In this document: positions 22,550-34,008 of the stretch, piece after piece
Layout: the number at the start of each line of letters is the position of its first letter
How positions within the stretch are numbered: the first letter of the stretch is position 1
NCBI GenBank assembly: GCA_012934845.2
Contig: WNNJ02003107.1
Location: forward strand, 47,678 to 111,677
Origin: Pomphorhynchus laevis
Lineage: Eukaryota; Acanthocephala; Palaeacanthocephala; Echinorhynchida; Pomphorhynchidae
Direction: 5' to 3'
DNA: 64,000 nucleotides
Notes under the pieces: model-generated
What the model saw: only the letters and a program-made list of their open reading frames with translations
Databases searched by the model: none
Told to the model about the DNA's origin: nothing
Position numbers and translations under genes: made by a program

Positions 22550-23560
22550 TTCTAAATGCTGGTGAATTGGAAGGCGTAATGTAAATGTGTGTGTTAACGA
22601 TGCGATAATGTCAAAAGCAACACGTTCACCAGTAAACAATTCACTAACACCGATTACATTACATAAACTGACGAAACGCGAAATCAAAGACGTGTTCAAA
22701 GTATGTTAACGAAACTACGATGTCAAAATCAAATCCGTGGTCGCAGAACTTTTCACTAGTACCGAAACCAACTACTTAAATAACGAAACGCGAATCCAAA
22801 GATGTTCGAAGTCTTTAATGTTCGAAGTGGTCCATACTATTCGAAGTGGTCCATACTGTTCGAAGTGGTAATGTAAGCGTGCGCCGACACACATTTGCAA
22901 AGTAAAATCCTTTTTTCAATGACGCTAAAGTGGCAAAAGCAACAAAGGCTTAACGCTTCAATAGTAAAAATCAACATTAAAAAAAACACTGTAGCCAATG
23001 TGAAATACGAACCCAAAATTTGTTGCAGTGTATTTATGACGCTATGATGTCAAAAGCAACACGTTGAGCACTAGTACCGAAGAAAATCCTAAAATGACAA
23101 AGCGCGAATCAAACGCATGTTTGCCTTGTGCTAACTACGCTAAGATGAGAAAAGCAACACATTAAACACAAACGCTTAACTAGTACCGAACCCGAATACT
23201 TATATTGCGAAACGCGAACCCAAAAACATGCTTGCAGTACGTTAACTATACTAATATAACAAAAGCAACAACAGTTGAAATTTTTAATAATACCGAAAAC
23301 AAGTCCTTAAATACGAAAGCGAACCCAAAAATATGTTCGCAGTGTTAACGGCGATCAGATGTAAAAAACAACACGTTAGCATCTGAACCCTTAACTAGAA
23401 CTGAACCAAATTTTTAAATGACGAAAGTTCAAGCCAAAGATGGGTTCACAGTGTGTTAAGGACGCTAAGATAACAAAAGCAACAAGTAAACAGGTAAACA
23501 CTTCACTAATATCAAAAACAGTAACCAATTGCAAAAAGCGAACCCAAAGACATCTTTAAT
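22550..23560. repeat. Diverged satellite, unit about 112 bp, block 1
   Basis: About nine copies, marked by ACGAAACGCGAACCCAAAGA, then TTAACGACGCTAAGATG and CAAAAGCAACA, then CACTAGTACCGAAACCAA. Units vary widely by substitutions and small indels, so the array is old. At 22872-22905 one unit contains AAGCGTGC and ACACATTTGCAAAGTAAAAT, a degraded LINE C 3' end. A second block lies at 24481-25180. Confidence 0.8.
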
Positions 23561-23561
23561 A

Positions 23562-23720
23562 ATTTTTTATTATTTATTTAAAATGGCAAATACGTGACAG
23601 CTGCACGCTTACAAGTTAACTAACTAAAAAACAGCAAACGTCAAGCAGAAATTAAATTGTTTAAATTGGATCGGATTTGGCGTTTAAAGAACAACAGGAA
23701 GATTGATTGGCGTATATGAA
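23562..23720 (-). mobile_element. LINE C 3' end, second copy
   Basis: TTATTTATTTAAAATGGCAAATACGTGACAGCTGCACGC corresponds, with changes, to the antisense 3' end of LINE C (seen in full at 24172). After about 150 bp, at GATTGGCGTATATGAAT, it passes directly into minisatellite. Confidence 0.65.
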
Positions 23721-24010
23721 TAGGCAGATGATGAATGCGTATTTATATGGGTATATGGGCAGATGAATAATAAGATATCTAAATGCGCATATGAATTGGC
23801 AGATGAATAAGCAGATATCTAAATGCGCATATGAATGGGCAGATGAATGGGCAGATGAATGGACAGATGAATGGGTATATGAATGGGCAGATTATGAATG
23901 GATATATGGGCATAAATGGGTATTTATGAGGTTGATTGTCTTATATGAATGGGCAGATGATGAATGTGTATATATAAAAATTAAAATATATGGGCAGATA
24001 TATATAATTA
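23700..24010. repeat. ATGAATGGGCAGATGA minisatellite, second array
   Basis: Same units as 21241-21640, more regular (CATATGAATGGGCAGATGAA). Its first unit is continuous with LINE C coding sequence. The repetitive plus-strand frame across it (EWADEWADEW) is a by-product of the 12-bp periodicity. Confidence 0.8.
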
Positions 24011-24027
24011 AAGTAAATCAGATTTTA

Positions 24028-24084
24028 TATATAATTAAAGTAAACCAGATTTCTGAGTTAAGACTGGTTTACTTTAATTATATA
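24028..24084. repeat. 21-bp perfect inverted repeat
   Basis: Arms 24028-24048 and 24064-24084 (ATTAAAGTAAACCAG against CTGGTTTACTTTAAT) around a 15-bp loop; a third partial copy precedes at 24003-24025. Confidence 0.85.
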
Positions 24085-24171
24085 TATTAAAAGTATTCAC
24101 ATGATGGATCCCAGTCATCAGTTACATTCAGAACCTACATAATATATATATGAATGGGTATATGGGCAGAT

Positions 24172-24480
24172 AATAATTTATTTAACGTGGCAAATGCGAG
24201 CCAACTGCACGCTTACAGGTCCACTAACTAAAAAACACAGCAAAAGTCAAATAGATAAATTTCTTAAATTGTTTAGATGAGATCGGATTTGGCGTTTGAA
24301 GCACTGCAGGGAAGTTGATTGGCGTATATGAATGGACAGATGATTCCACGATAGAGGAGCATCCACCAGGAAGGAGCGGAGTCCAAAGGAGGTAGAGTAG
24401 TTTGGGACATGTAAAAGAAGGAAATTATGAGAACGCAAGGAACAGTAAACAGGACGAGATTTATCAAGAAAATGAAGTGT
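24172..24480 (-). mobile_element. LINE C 3' end, third copy
   Basis: The minus frame reads YSTSFGLRSFLVDAPLSWNH, LSIHIRQSTSLQCFKRQI and RSHLNNL, a complete C-terminus including the terminal FKRxIRSHL typical of jockey/CR1-like RT proteins. The 3' UTR ends GCCACGTTAAATAAATTATT. The 5' side breaks off into satellite at about 24480. Confidence 0.75.
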
Positions 24481-25180
24481 GTTAACTATCAGGACAATAA
24501 AGTGTGTTGCAGTGTGCTAACTACGCTGCGATGTCAATAGCAACAAGTTCAACGTGAAAACTTTCACTAGTACAGAAACCAAACAGTTATATGACAAAAA
24601 GCCAACCCCAAAACATGCTTGCGGTAAGTTAACGACGCTAAGATGACAAAAAGAACAAGTTAAGAAAAAATACAAGAGCAAATTACAAGTTTACCAGTAC
24701 AACAACACTGTAGCCAATAGTGAAACGCAAATAAAAAAAATATTTGCAAGGTATTAACGACGCTAAGATGTCAAAAGCAATACTCATATCGCATAATCCT
24801 TCATTTGCACCAACTACTTAAATTACGAAACGCTAATCGAAAGACATGTTAGCAGTAAGTTAATGACATAAGATAAAAAAAGCAAAACGACGACCGCTGA
24901 GCCATTTAGTAGACTATGTTTTTAAATTACGAAACGCAAACCTAAAGATATGTCTGCAACTAACTGCGCTAAGATGGCAAAATCAACAAATGAGCCATTC
25001 ACTAGTACCGCAACAAAGTACTTAAATTACGAAACGCGAACCCGAAAACAAGTTTGCAGTTAACGACAAGTTTGCAGTAAGCGTGCACTGGCACGCATTT
25101 GCCACGTTAAAATAAATCTCTCTTTTTTAACGACACTAAGATAAAAGAAACACTTTCGCATTTAACCTTTTTCAATTACG
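24481..25180. repeat. Diverged satellite, unit about 112 bp, block 2
   Basis: About six units of the same family as 22550-23560. One unit (25080-25118) carries a clear LINE C 3' end in plus orientation (GGCACGCATTTGCCACGTTA). Confidence 0.8.
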
Positions 25181-25182
25181 AG

Positions 25183-25389
25183 ATGGATTATCACCAAATG
25201 ACCAAGTGCGAAACCAAAGAAAGTTTCGAAATGACCATACTACGTAAGGAGCAAATCCATATCGAATTTATCAATATGAAAAGCCCGGCTTATCTTTTTT
25301 GGATGATCGGCTGCATATCTGCTAATAATTCATCTCTGCAATTAATTTTTACTACCTCCAATCGAGTTGTAAGAGGTTGTAAATACTAG
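25183..25389 (+). other. Open frame at the satellite edge, origin unclear
   Basis: 68 codons from ATG to TAG. The first third (MTKCETKESFEM) is satellite sequence in translation; the rest (EQIHIEFINMKSPAYLFWM and following) is unique and could be a chance frame or exon remnant. No splice evidence. Confidence 0.15.
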
Positions 25390-25420
25390 ATGCCAATCCA
25401 CACGTTTTACTGCGTAAATT

Positions 25421-27408
25421 AAATGTCTTAGTGCGTCATCGTAGTCTCTGGATGAAGTACCAGATAAAAAACGTTTTTACCAGCAGTAAAAACGACAGCG
25501 ATTCATTGGTGATTAAAATCAGACATGAATTGGTGAATCGTAATTTAGTTGAAAAATGTCCCAAGCTTTTCGTGTCAATTATATTATCGATAATGATTAC
25601 TATTATCGACACCGATTGTCGATAAGCGTCGATTACTAAATGTCTTAGTGCGTCATCGTAGTCTCTGGATGAAGTACCAGGTGGTTAAACACATGCCGGT
25701 TCGTGATTTTTAGTTACACTAATCGATTGGATAAAAGTAAAACGTTTTTACCATCAGCGAAGTGATTAAAATCAGACATGAATTGGTGAATCGTAATTTA
25801 GTTGAAAAATGTCCCAAGCTTTTCGTGTCAATTATATTATCGATAATGATTACTATCATCGACACCGATTGTCGATAAGCGTCGATTACTAAATGTCTTA
25901 GTGCGTCATCGTAGTCTCTGGATGAAGTACCAGGTGGTTAAACACATGCCGGTTCGTGATTTTTAGTTACACTAATCGATTGGATAAAAGTAAAACGTTT
26001 TTACCATCAGCGAAGTGATTAAAATCAGACATGAATTGGTGAATCGTAATTTAGTTGAAAAATGTCCCAAGCTTTTCGTGTCAATTATATTATCGATAAT
26101 GATTACTATCATCGACACCGATTGTCGATAAGCGTCGATTACTAAATGTCTTAGTGCGTCATCGTAGTTTCTGGATGAAGTACCAGGTGGTTAAACACAT
26201 GCCGGTTCGTGATTTTTAGTTACACTAATCGATTGGATAAAAGTAAAACGTTTTTACCATCAGCGAAGTGATTAAAATCAGACATGAATTGGTGAATCGT
26301 AATTTAGTTGAAAAATGTCCCAAGCTTTTCGTGTCAATTATATTATCGATAATGATTACTATCATCGACACCGATTGTCGATAAGCGTCGATTACTAAAT
26401 GTCTTAGTGCGTCATCGTAGTTTCTGGATGAAGTACCAGGTGGTTAAACACATGCCGGTTCGTGATTTTTAGTTACACTAATCGATTGGATAAAAGTAAA
26501 ACGTTTTTACCATCAGCGAAGTGATTAAAATCAGACATGAATTGGTGAATCGTAATTTAGTTGAAAAATGTCCCAAGCTTTTCGTGTCAATTATATTATC
26601 GATAATGATTACTATCATCGACACCGATTGTCGATAAGCGTCGATTACTAAATGTCTTAGTGCGTCATCGTAGTCTCTGGATGAAGTACCAGGTGGTAAA
26701 ACACATGCCGGTTCGTGATTTTTAGTTACACTAATCGATTGGATAAAAGTAAAACGTTTTTACCATCAGCGAAGTGATTAAAATCAGACATGAATTGGTG
26801 AATCGTAATTTAGTTGAAAAATGTCCCAACTTTACGTGTCAATTATATTATCGATAATGATTACTATCATCGACACCGATTGTCGATAAGCGTCGATTAC
26901 TAAATGTCTTAGTGCGTCATCGTAGTTTCTGGATGAAGTACCAGGTGGTTAAACACATGCCGGTTCGTGATTTTTAGTTACACTAATCGATTGGATAAAA
27001 GTAAAACGTTTTTACCATCAGCGAAGTGATTAAAATCAGACATGAATTGGTGAATCGTAATTTAGTTGAAAAATGTCCCAAGCTTTTCGTGTCAATTATA
27101 TTATCGATAATGATTACTATCATCGACACCGATTGTCGATAAGCGTCGATTACTAAATGTCTTAGTGCGTCATCGTAGTTTCTGGATGAAGTACCAGGTG
27201 GTTAAACACATGCCGGTTCGTGATTTTTAGTTACACTAATCGATTGGATAAAAGTAAAACGTTTTTACCATCAGCGAAGTGATTAAAATCAGACATGAAT
27301 TGGTGAATCGTAATTTAGTTGAAAAATGTCCCAAGCTTTTCGTGTCAATTATATTATCGATAATGATTACTATCATCGACACCGATTGTCGATAAGCGTC
27401 GATTATTC
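25421..27408. repeat. 253-bp satellite array, one variant plus seven units
   Basis: AAATGTCTTAGTGCGTCATC begins units at 25638, 25891, 26144, 26397, 26650, 26902 and 27155 (period 253 bp; one unit 252). A diverged, shortened unit starts at 25421. The seven full units differ at only a few positions (for example TCTCTGG or TTTCTGG, and one 26650 unit with GTGGTAAAAC), showing recent homogenisation. Each unit contains the palindrome ATTATCGATAAT, the hairpin ATCGACA/TGTCGAT and the near-palindrome GTAAAACGTTTTTAC. No frame runs through the unit. Confidence 0.95.
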
Positions 27409-27510
27409 ATAAACTATTTGTCATTGCGAGCTGAACATTTCAATGTCAAGAGACAACTAAAATCGATCACCTGAGCAGTCGGATAAGGTTGGCTTTTGCA
27501 GGCTAAATAG

Positions 27511-27687
27511 ATGATGCTCGCAGCTGATGTACTGACAGCAGTCGAACGCGCGCTATTGCTGCATTTAAACGATGATTTACAATGCGATGCACGTAAAATA
27601 TTTTTTTGCACGCCCGTTGTGTTGCTCCAACACTCGCCGCGCAGTTGTTTCTCCTGCAACGCAAAAAGAATAAAGAGCGCCAAATAA
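27511..27687 (+). CDS. Small GC-rich ORF beside the satellite, unidentified
   Basis: ATGATG to TAA, 58 residues (MMLAADVLTAVERALLLHLN ... FFCTPVVLLQHSPRSCFSCN). It is far more GC-rich than its surroundings, has two possible starts and follows an acceptor-like GGCTTTTGCAG. The minus strand is open over the same interval, so the coding strand is uncertain. Could be a host gene end, exon or captured fragment. Confidence 0.35.
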   Translation: MMLAADVLTAVERALLLHLNDDLQCDARKIFFCTPVVLLQHSPRSCFSCNAKRIKSAK

Positions 27688-27689
27688 GT

Positions 27690-28165
27690 GTAATATCTGA
27701 AAGAATTACAAGCAAAAACAGTTAATTAGAGTAGAGCATGTAATTGCGACTTGTTAACTTTCGCAATTAAGTAGCGGTACCGTGAATGTTGGTGCTTTTG
27801 TTTACATTAAATAGTTGATTATAAAAGTAATTTGCGCTCTGGTCACGTTACAATTACTACCGCCTGAAGATAAGGCGTAAACTGGGCATCTTACATCAAA
27901 ATAAAGAAATTATGGCTGATTTGAGAAAATTTATGATTTCAACGCATCGAGTGTTAATTGATGCATTAAATGATATTTTGTTTATAGAAATTTATAGTAT
28001 TTACCTTAAATTCAAAGTTTACTGAAACAAAAAATTCAGAAAACGAAAAAATTCTAAAAGCGCAATTCTATGATACAAATATTCAAATAAACAAATAAAT
28101 AAACTTTTACCAGCAACATTTTATAATCTCAAGTTTTTCTGAATATTTAGAGAGAAAACCTATTC
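27690..28165. other. Flank of the 27.5-kb ORF, nothing recognised
   Basis: Mixed-composition then AT-rich DNA without supported exons or element ends. Confidence 0.4.
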
Positions 28166-28169
28166 AATA

Positions 28170-29880
28170 AACGAGTCTATAGATCAGATAACTGAGTCTA
28201 CGTATTTTATAGAATTTATAGCTAACTGTCTACGTATTTTATGCTATATAAATAAAAAATAAAAAATAGAGAATTATATAATATGTTATACAATTTATAT
28301 CCGACGATGGATCAAGTTAAAATTTAAAATTGAAATTTAAAATAAAAGTCAATTTTATGAATTGACTTTTATAAATAACAAACGATGTATGAAAATAAAA
28401 TGTTTGTAGAAGCAATTGGTGAAAAATTTGAGGTTGAATAGGGCGGAAGTGGTGCAGTAGAATAACATTAGCCTGTGGAAGATGCCGAAGTATCAATTCC
28501 ACATGAATTATTATACCCTTAAATAAATGTAAATTTTGAGAGATGTAAGTTTTAGAATATAATATTTTAATAGTGTAATGAAATGTTTGATATAAAGATA
28601 TTAAGACTTAAACAAAACGCATCGAAAGCTGCGTTTAAACACAGATGGCTCAACGCGTAGTAAATCAGATCAAATAATTTAGTCTACGTATTTATACTAT
28701 ATATCAATAAAAATAATGATAAATAATAAATAGTTATATAGGATTTTATACCATTTTAATCAAGTTAATATTTAAAATTTAAAATTTAAAAAGTCAATTG
28801 TTATCAATTGACTAATAGATAACAGACGTTGTATCAGAATAAGGATTAGAGGTCATCATGAGGAACTGCTATGTTATCAGATTGACCAGTTCACTGAGAG
28901 TGAAAACATTATTTTACAAGGCCATATCAGAATATGGCCTGATGATATCGGAATATAGGTATAGTCAGAATACATTATATTTTACATATTAATCAATTCA
29001 TAAGATGAAATCAGATAACTGAGTCTACGTTTTTACACGATATATAAATAAAAATAAAGAAAATAATATATAATGATATAATATTTTGTACAATTTATTT
29101 TTATATTAAATTTTTATATCAAGTTAAAAATTTTAAATTGAAATTTAAAATAAAAAGTCAAATTTAATAAATTGACTAATAAATAATATACGATGTATCA
29201 GAATAAGGATTAATAGGTCATCTAGAGGAACTGATATGCTATTATTCTAATACAAAACATATTGTTTATTATCCATCCATAAAAAATTTTCGTTTAATAG
29301 TTTAAATAAATTTTTTATAATATTTTGTTGATTTGTATATTGCAAATTTAATATTTTAATAATATTTTATTGATGTATAATTTTGCATTATAAGAAAAAG
29401 AAAAATTTCATTAAACTTGCGTGAAAATTAGCAGATAAAATAATAATGTCGTATTTCCGACAGAGGCCATATTACCGAGTCTAAATATTTCTGCCATAAG
29501 AAAAGCAAATTTCAACAAATTTAACCTCAATACGAAGATTAATATAATTTACTATTTGTATAAAATACGTAGACTCAGTTATCTGATCTGATTTGTTCTA
29601 CAGACAAGTTATTATTGACCTGTGAACTTTGTTTTCCCTGTAATATAACCTCTGTCAGAAATACTAAAATTATGTATTCTGAAAAAAATTAATAAATTTT
29701 TTATAATATTTTGTTGATTTGTATATTGCAAATTTAATAATTTAATAATATTTTGTTGATTTATTATTCTTCATTATAAGAAATAGAAATAAAATTCTTC
29801 ATCAAACTTGTTTGAAAGTTAGCAGAAAAATAGTCGTATCAATAATACATAATTTCGGTATTACCGGGAAATATAATGTT
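28170..29880. repeat. Cluster of TAGACTCAG repeats
   Basis: Heads at about 28177, 28662 and 29005 (plus orientation: CAGATAACTGAGTCTACG), and a reversed copy at 29565-29660 (CGTAGACTCAGTTATCTGAT). The reversed copy is joined head to head with an unrelated AAATATTTCTGCCATAAG segment at 29479. Bodies are shortened to different degrees. The tail AATATTTTGTTGATTTGTAT recurs several times. Confidence 0.75.
28439..28505 (+). repeat. tRNA-like SINE head or tRNA relic
   Basis: GCGGAAGTGGTGCAGTAGAA resembles an A box and GTATCAATTCC a weak B box about 45 bases on, with ACATTAGCCTG in the position of an anticodon arm. The stems do not all pair, so it is not a working tRNA. Confidence 0.3.
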
Positions 29881-29884
29881 TATG

Positions 29885-30590
29885 GTCAATGCATATTTTT
29901 TATTGTTATTATTAACATTTATTGTCCGATTGTAGTATTTACATTGCAATAACTGTCTATTATACAACTTAGCCTATCATAGTCGTTAATTAATTTTCGA
30001 TTTATTGAACATATTATATCTTTAGAAAAACTTCTTATATTTACATAAAGATCTTTTAGCTTATTATCACTAAAAAGTTGTTTTAATATTTCTAATTGTT
30101 GATTTATATACATATCTTTTTTAATATTTTTAACTCTATTTTTCTTATTCCTTTAATCACCATGACTTCTTGGTTGGCGTTTTACCGGATTATTATAATA
30201 CAGTTGTATCTCTTAAAAGTTGTTTAAATATTTCTAATTGTTCACTTATATACATATCTTTTTAAATATCTTTAACTATATTTTCTTATTCCTTTTATCA
30301 CAATGACTTCTTGGTTTGCGTTTAACTGGATTATTATAATATAGTTGTTTATTATGTACTATACTACTTCTGCCAATTCCTTGTACCACGTCATTCAATC
30401 CTAATGAGTACATGCAATTAAGCGTTTTAATCCAAAAATCTTCTTTTTCTAATAGTTTTTGATTTAATATTGATATGCTTTCTTCGATAATATGTTCTAA
30501 AATAAATAATTTACAGTTTTTAATATCATGTCCTATTAATCTCATATGTTTATAAAATATAGTTTGACTATTATGCTGTATATTAAAAAA
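29885..30590 (-). mobile_element. Penelope-like element, GIY-YIG 3' part, copy 1
   Basis: The minus frame contains MRLIGHDIKNCKLFILEHII, then LEKEDFWIKTLN and SLGLNDVVQG. This is the second half of the GIY-YIG nuclease of Penelope-like elements (pattern HxxxGHxxxxxxxxxILE ... REDxWIxxLxTxxPxGLND). A basic tail follows (NNPVKRKPRSH), partly duplicated in tandem with a 142-bp period. The 3' end runs to ACAATAAATGTTAATAATAA near 29905. RT and the 5' part are missing. It is flanked by TAGACTCAG repeats on the left and LINE A on the right. Confidence 0.6.
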
Positions 30591-31250
30591 GTTCCTTGCT
30601 TAGTCACTCTCAATATTGCAATGAATTTTACGATGGGGCGGAAGCACTCGTTTCTATAGAAGATATTACTTCCACACTGCATCGACTTCCGAAGAAAGTG
30701 TCCTACGATCCTGGACCGCCTTTATGAGCCTTAACAACGCTTATCGATACAATAGTGCTACCACTCTCACGTAGTCTTACACATATATTTAATATAGGAG
30801 TCGTTCTGTCAGCGCTAAAACTGTCTAAGGTCGTTCTCATACCAAAAAATGGCAAACCTCTTTCAGCTGATGATTACAGACCAATAAGTTTATTACCAGC
30901 TTTAACAAAATTGATGGAAAATATTTATCAGTCGTATTAAAAATAAATTACTAAACACGATAAGTCGTAACCAATTTGCCTTTAGACCATGTGGAAGTAC
31001 GACAAAAGCTGTAATCTCTCTTAGACAGGCTATATTGCATCATATAGACAGAAAAAATCAGCCGGTTGTTCAGTGTCTGATGGTAGATTTAAGTAGAGCT
31101 TTTGACACAGTAAATCATACTTTGCTATTAACGAAATTGGATAGTATTTTGTCACTATTGTGTCTTAGATTATTAGGTTCTTATTTAAATGAGCGTATGC
31201 AATTCATTATATATAAAGCAAGTCTTCAGCTAGGGCATACGTTAATAATA

Positions 31251-33982
31251 ATCTGAGAATTGTTTATTAACGGGCACTGCCATCTTTCAACGATGTCCCA
31301 AAAAATAAAAAAAATAAAAATATATAAATAGTTACGAGAAAAGTTTTGTCATTTTTATTGACGATATTCTGAAGAAGATTTACCTAAGTCGTCAATAGAT
31401 TGCAGAGAAAGTGTTGAACCCACAGGGCAAGTGAACACATGCAGGATCGATTTACATAGTTGCGTACATAAATTGCAAAGGCATTCATCTCCACGTTCAT
31501 GACAAGGGATTGTAATTCGGCACAATCTATCATGTATCCACGTATAGAGGCTCTTATGATAAATGGTCTATTCGCATTCTTCTCAGATCGCAATGAAGTC
31601 TGTGTCATTACCTGAGTAAGAGACAACTCTGCATCAAGTGTGGATATCTTTGCATTCCAACTAACTAAGTGATCGATAAAGCATTGGGTATTTGGAAGGT
31701 TGAATTTCTCTAATAATTCCAAAGACAGAGGTCGGTCACGAGTGATAAAAGACACTGCAGAAGAGTGACAACGTTGCGAAATACCCAGAATGTTCTTAAT
31801 AAAGATCCATTTTGCCCGATCAATTTTTGCAAAGTTATTGGCTGTCAAATCTGACCAAAACGACAATAAGGCATATGAAATGATCGGTTCAAACATAATT
31901 CAGAAGAAGTTTAAACTACCAGAAAACGATAACTTGGCAACACTTGGAGCTAAACACAGTGACGTTACCATCTTATCCATTTGTCGATCTAGGTGGGCTA
32001 CAAATGACAAACGACTAGATAACGTAACTCCAAGATATCTATAAGTATTACAGAACTCAAGTGGTTTATCACCGAAAAATAACTGATCTGTACGAGCCAT
32101 ACGTCCTCCACGGCGAAATTTCACAATCTTAGTTTTTGCTAGATTTACTCTAAAAATGTTTTCTTCGCAATAGCAATTTAGTGCGTTGAGAGCTTTTTGG
32201 CCCATCTCGCAGGATGCAGTAATGATTAAGAGATCATCGGCATACATGATAATACGTAGATCTTGAGAAACTTTATTTTATGGTTTGGAAGATCTGCTGC
32301 GAATAAAGGAAAGAGCAAGGGGCGTAGTGGATCTCCTTGAGGAACACCCACCAATTCGGTTATCACATTTGATAGATATACACCATTAGAAGTACGTATG
32401 TAATTCGGACTTAAAACCTTAGTTATCATATTGAGTATTGGGCAATGCATAAGAAAATAATTGCGAAGCTTGCGCAAAAGAAGATCTCTGTGGACAGTGT
32501 CAAATGCTTTACGGAAGTCAACAAAGATATCGTACGCATGTCCACATGATGTTATCATGGTATTAATATTGTCTTTTACTATCTTTAGAGCCGTATTAGT
32601 TGAACGCATTGGGCGAAATTCATGTTGTGAGTCTGGAAGCACTAGTTCTCCAAAAAATATTAAACGACGTATCAGCAGAGTAGAAAAGTATTTGTGAGTA
32701 TGATTACTTATTGCGATCCCACGATAAGAATCCGGATTTTCTCGAGAACCTGTTCTTTTGTACAGCACCTTTAGAACAGATACTTTCCATGAAGCCGGAA
32801 ACTCGCTGCTCATAAACAGTGAATTAAACAATGACGTCCAATAATCACCAAGTAGGTGGAATGTCGCTTTTAAATGCTCAATAGAAACATCCAACTGCTT
32901 TATGATTTGACAAGTGCCTGATACAAGTTTCGAGTTCGAATTTAGTAAACGGATCATTCAATATCGATGCAAAGTCAGTATTATGATGTGTGTAGGTGTA
33001 CTGGGTATATGTAAGACACTTTCCACCATCATTCCAAAACAGTGTGTGAAAATACGATTCTCATGTTTGTATTGGTATAGCAGCAACCAGTTGTAACTTA
33101 CCACGGTTAGGATTAAGCTTCCATGGAAATTTTCCGCAGTCTTAATCCTATAATTCTCTTGTCTAGAGTGAAATTCTTGAATATGTTTACGAATCCGTTT
33201 GATATAATTCGCCGTAAGTGTTGCATATCTAGCCAGATCTGTTTTATCACGCCTATTTAGTTTTTTATGAATTTGGTCTAGTTCAGACCTTAGTTCGCAT
33301 AGGATGGGACTTCGAGGTGGACGAGGATTTTGATTGTCAGGACGGCATGGTATAGTGGCGTCTAAAAGGGAATTTAGAATTGTTTCGTAACTTTGTTTGA
33401 CAAAACCATGTTGAAGATTAACAAACGCTTTATTAATATCTTTTTCAAACATTAGATCATAGTTGACGTGCCTACTAAACGACACGTAGTTTTCAGATTG
33501 TCTACACTCTGTTGGTATACAAGATAATGTAGCCTCTACTATAACAGGTTTATGCTTTCTCATCGGCGACCAAATCGAATACAGATCTATGGAAATTTTT
33601 AGATTAAAATGGACAAATACAAGGTCTAGAACGCTTACAGAGTTGTGTGAAACGTATGTCCATTGATTTGGAAACGATCGTAGGTTGAGTCCAAAATATA
33701 GAAGAAATTCTGCAAATTCATTCGCAGGACAAGACACATCAGTTGTATATGCTAAGTTGAAATCACCTCCAAGGATCATGGGAAGTCGACAATCTAGTTG
33801 ATTTAATATTTCCGATATTTCACTTATTATGTATGATAAAGATGTTGATGGACGAAAATAGCTACATATTATTGAAAACGATTTGCCAGCAACACATAAA
33901 CAATTGTCAGTTCCTAGCACTCTCCAGTCAGTAAACGCTGAACTTAAACCTATGACAATACAACCTGAGGGGTGATAATACT
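31251..33982 (-). mobile_element. LINE B nested in LINE A
   Basis: Minus-strand order: AP endonuclease with CSYFRPSTS and MILGGDFN (from about 33982), DLVFVHF, then RT with NPDSYRGIAISN, HEFRPMRSTNTALKI, FVDFRKAFDTV, GVPQGDPLRPLLF, MYADDLLIIT and the thumb (YRYLGVTLSSRLSF), then a Cys-poor C-terminal region. The 3' UTR ends at about 31251 in CAATTCTCAGATTATTATTA. It is 5'-truncated inside EN and carries about three breaks (two in-frame stops, one frameshift); catalytic FADD-type residues (YADD) remain. It is younger than LINE A, which it splits. Its relative lies in geminin intron 3. Confidence 0.8.
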
Positions 33983-34008
33983 AATAATAATTTATTTAAC
34001 GTGGCAAA
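33983..34008 (-). mobile_element. 26-bp LINE C 3' terminus at the LINE B 5' junction
   Basis: Between the 5' end of LINE B and resumed LINE A lie the last bases of LINE C (in its own sense ATTTGCCACGTTAAATAAAT then TATTATTA), in the same orientation as LINE B. This is the arrangement left by a template jump during target-primed reverse transcription. Confidence 0.65.

Noticed and set aside
23791-24090. 99-codon ORF with EWADEWADEW repeats
   Set aside because: The frame follows the 12-bp minisatellite periodicity and has no family signal.
24247-24467. Two overlapping minus ORFs as separate genes
   Set aside because: One is the LINE C C-terminus and the other its shifted frame.
25421-27408. 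Regular repeats suggesting a CRISPR array
   Set aside because: Units are 253 bp and wholly repeated without variable spacers, in eukaryotic sequence with no cas genes; it is a satellite.
28439-28505. Functional tRNA gene
   Set aside because: A- and B-box-like words are present, but the acceptor and D stems do not pair.
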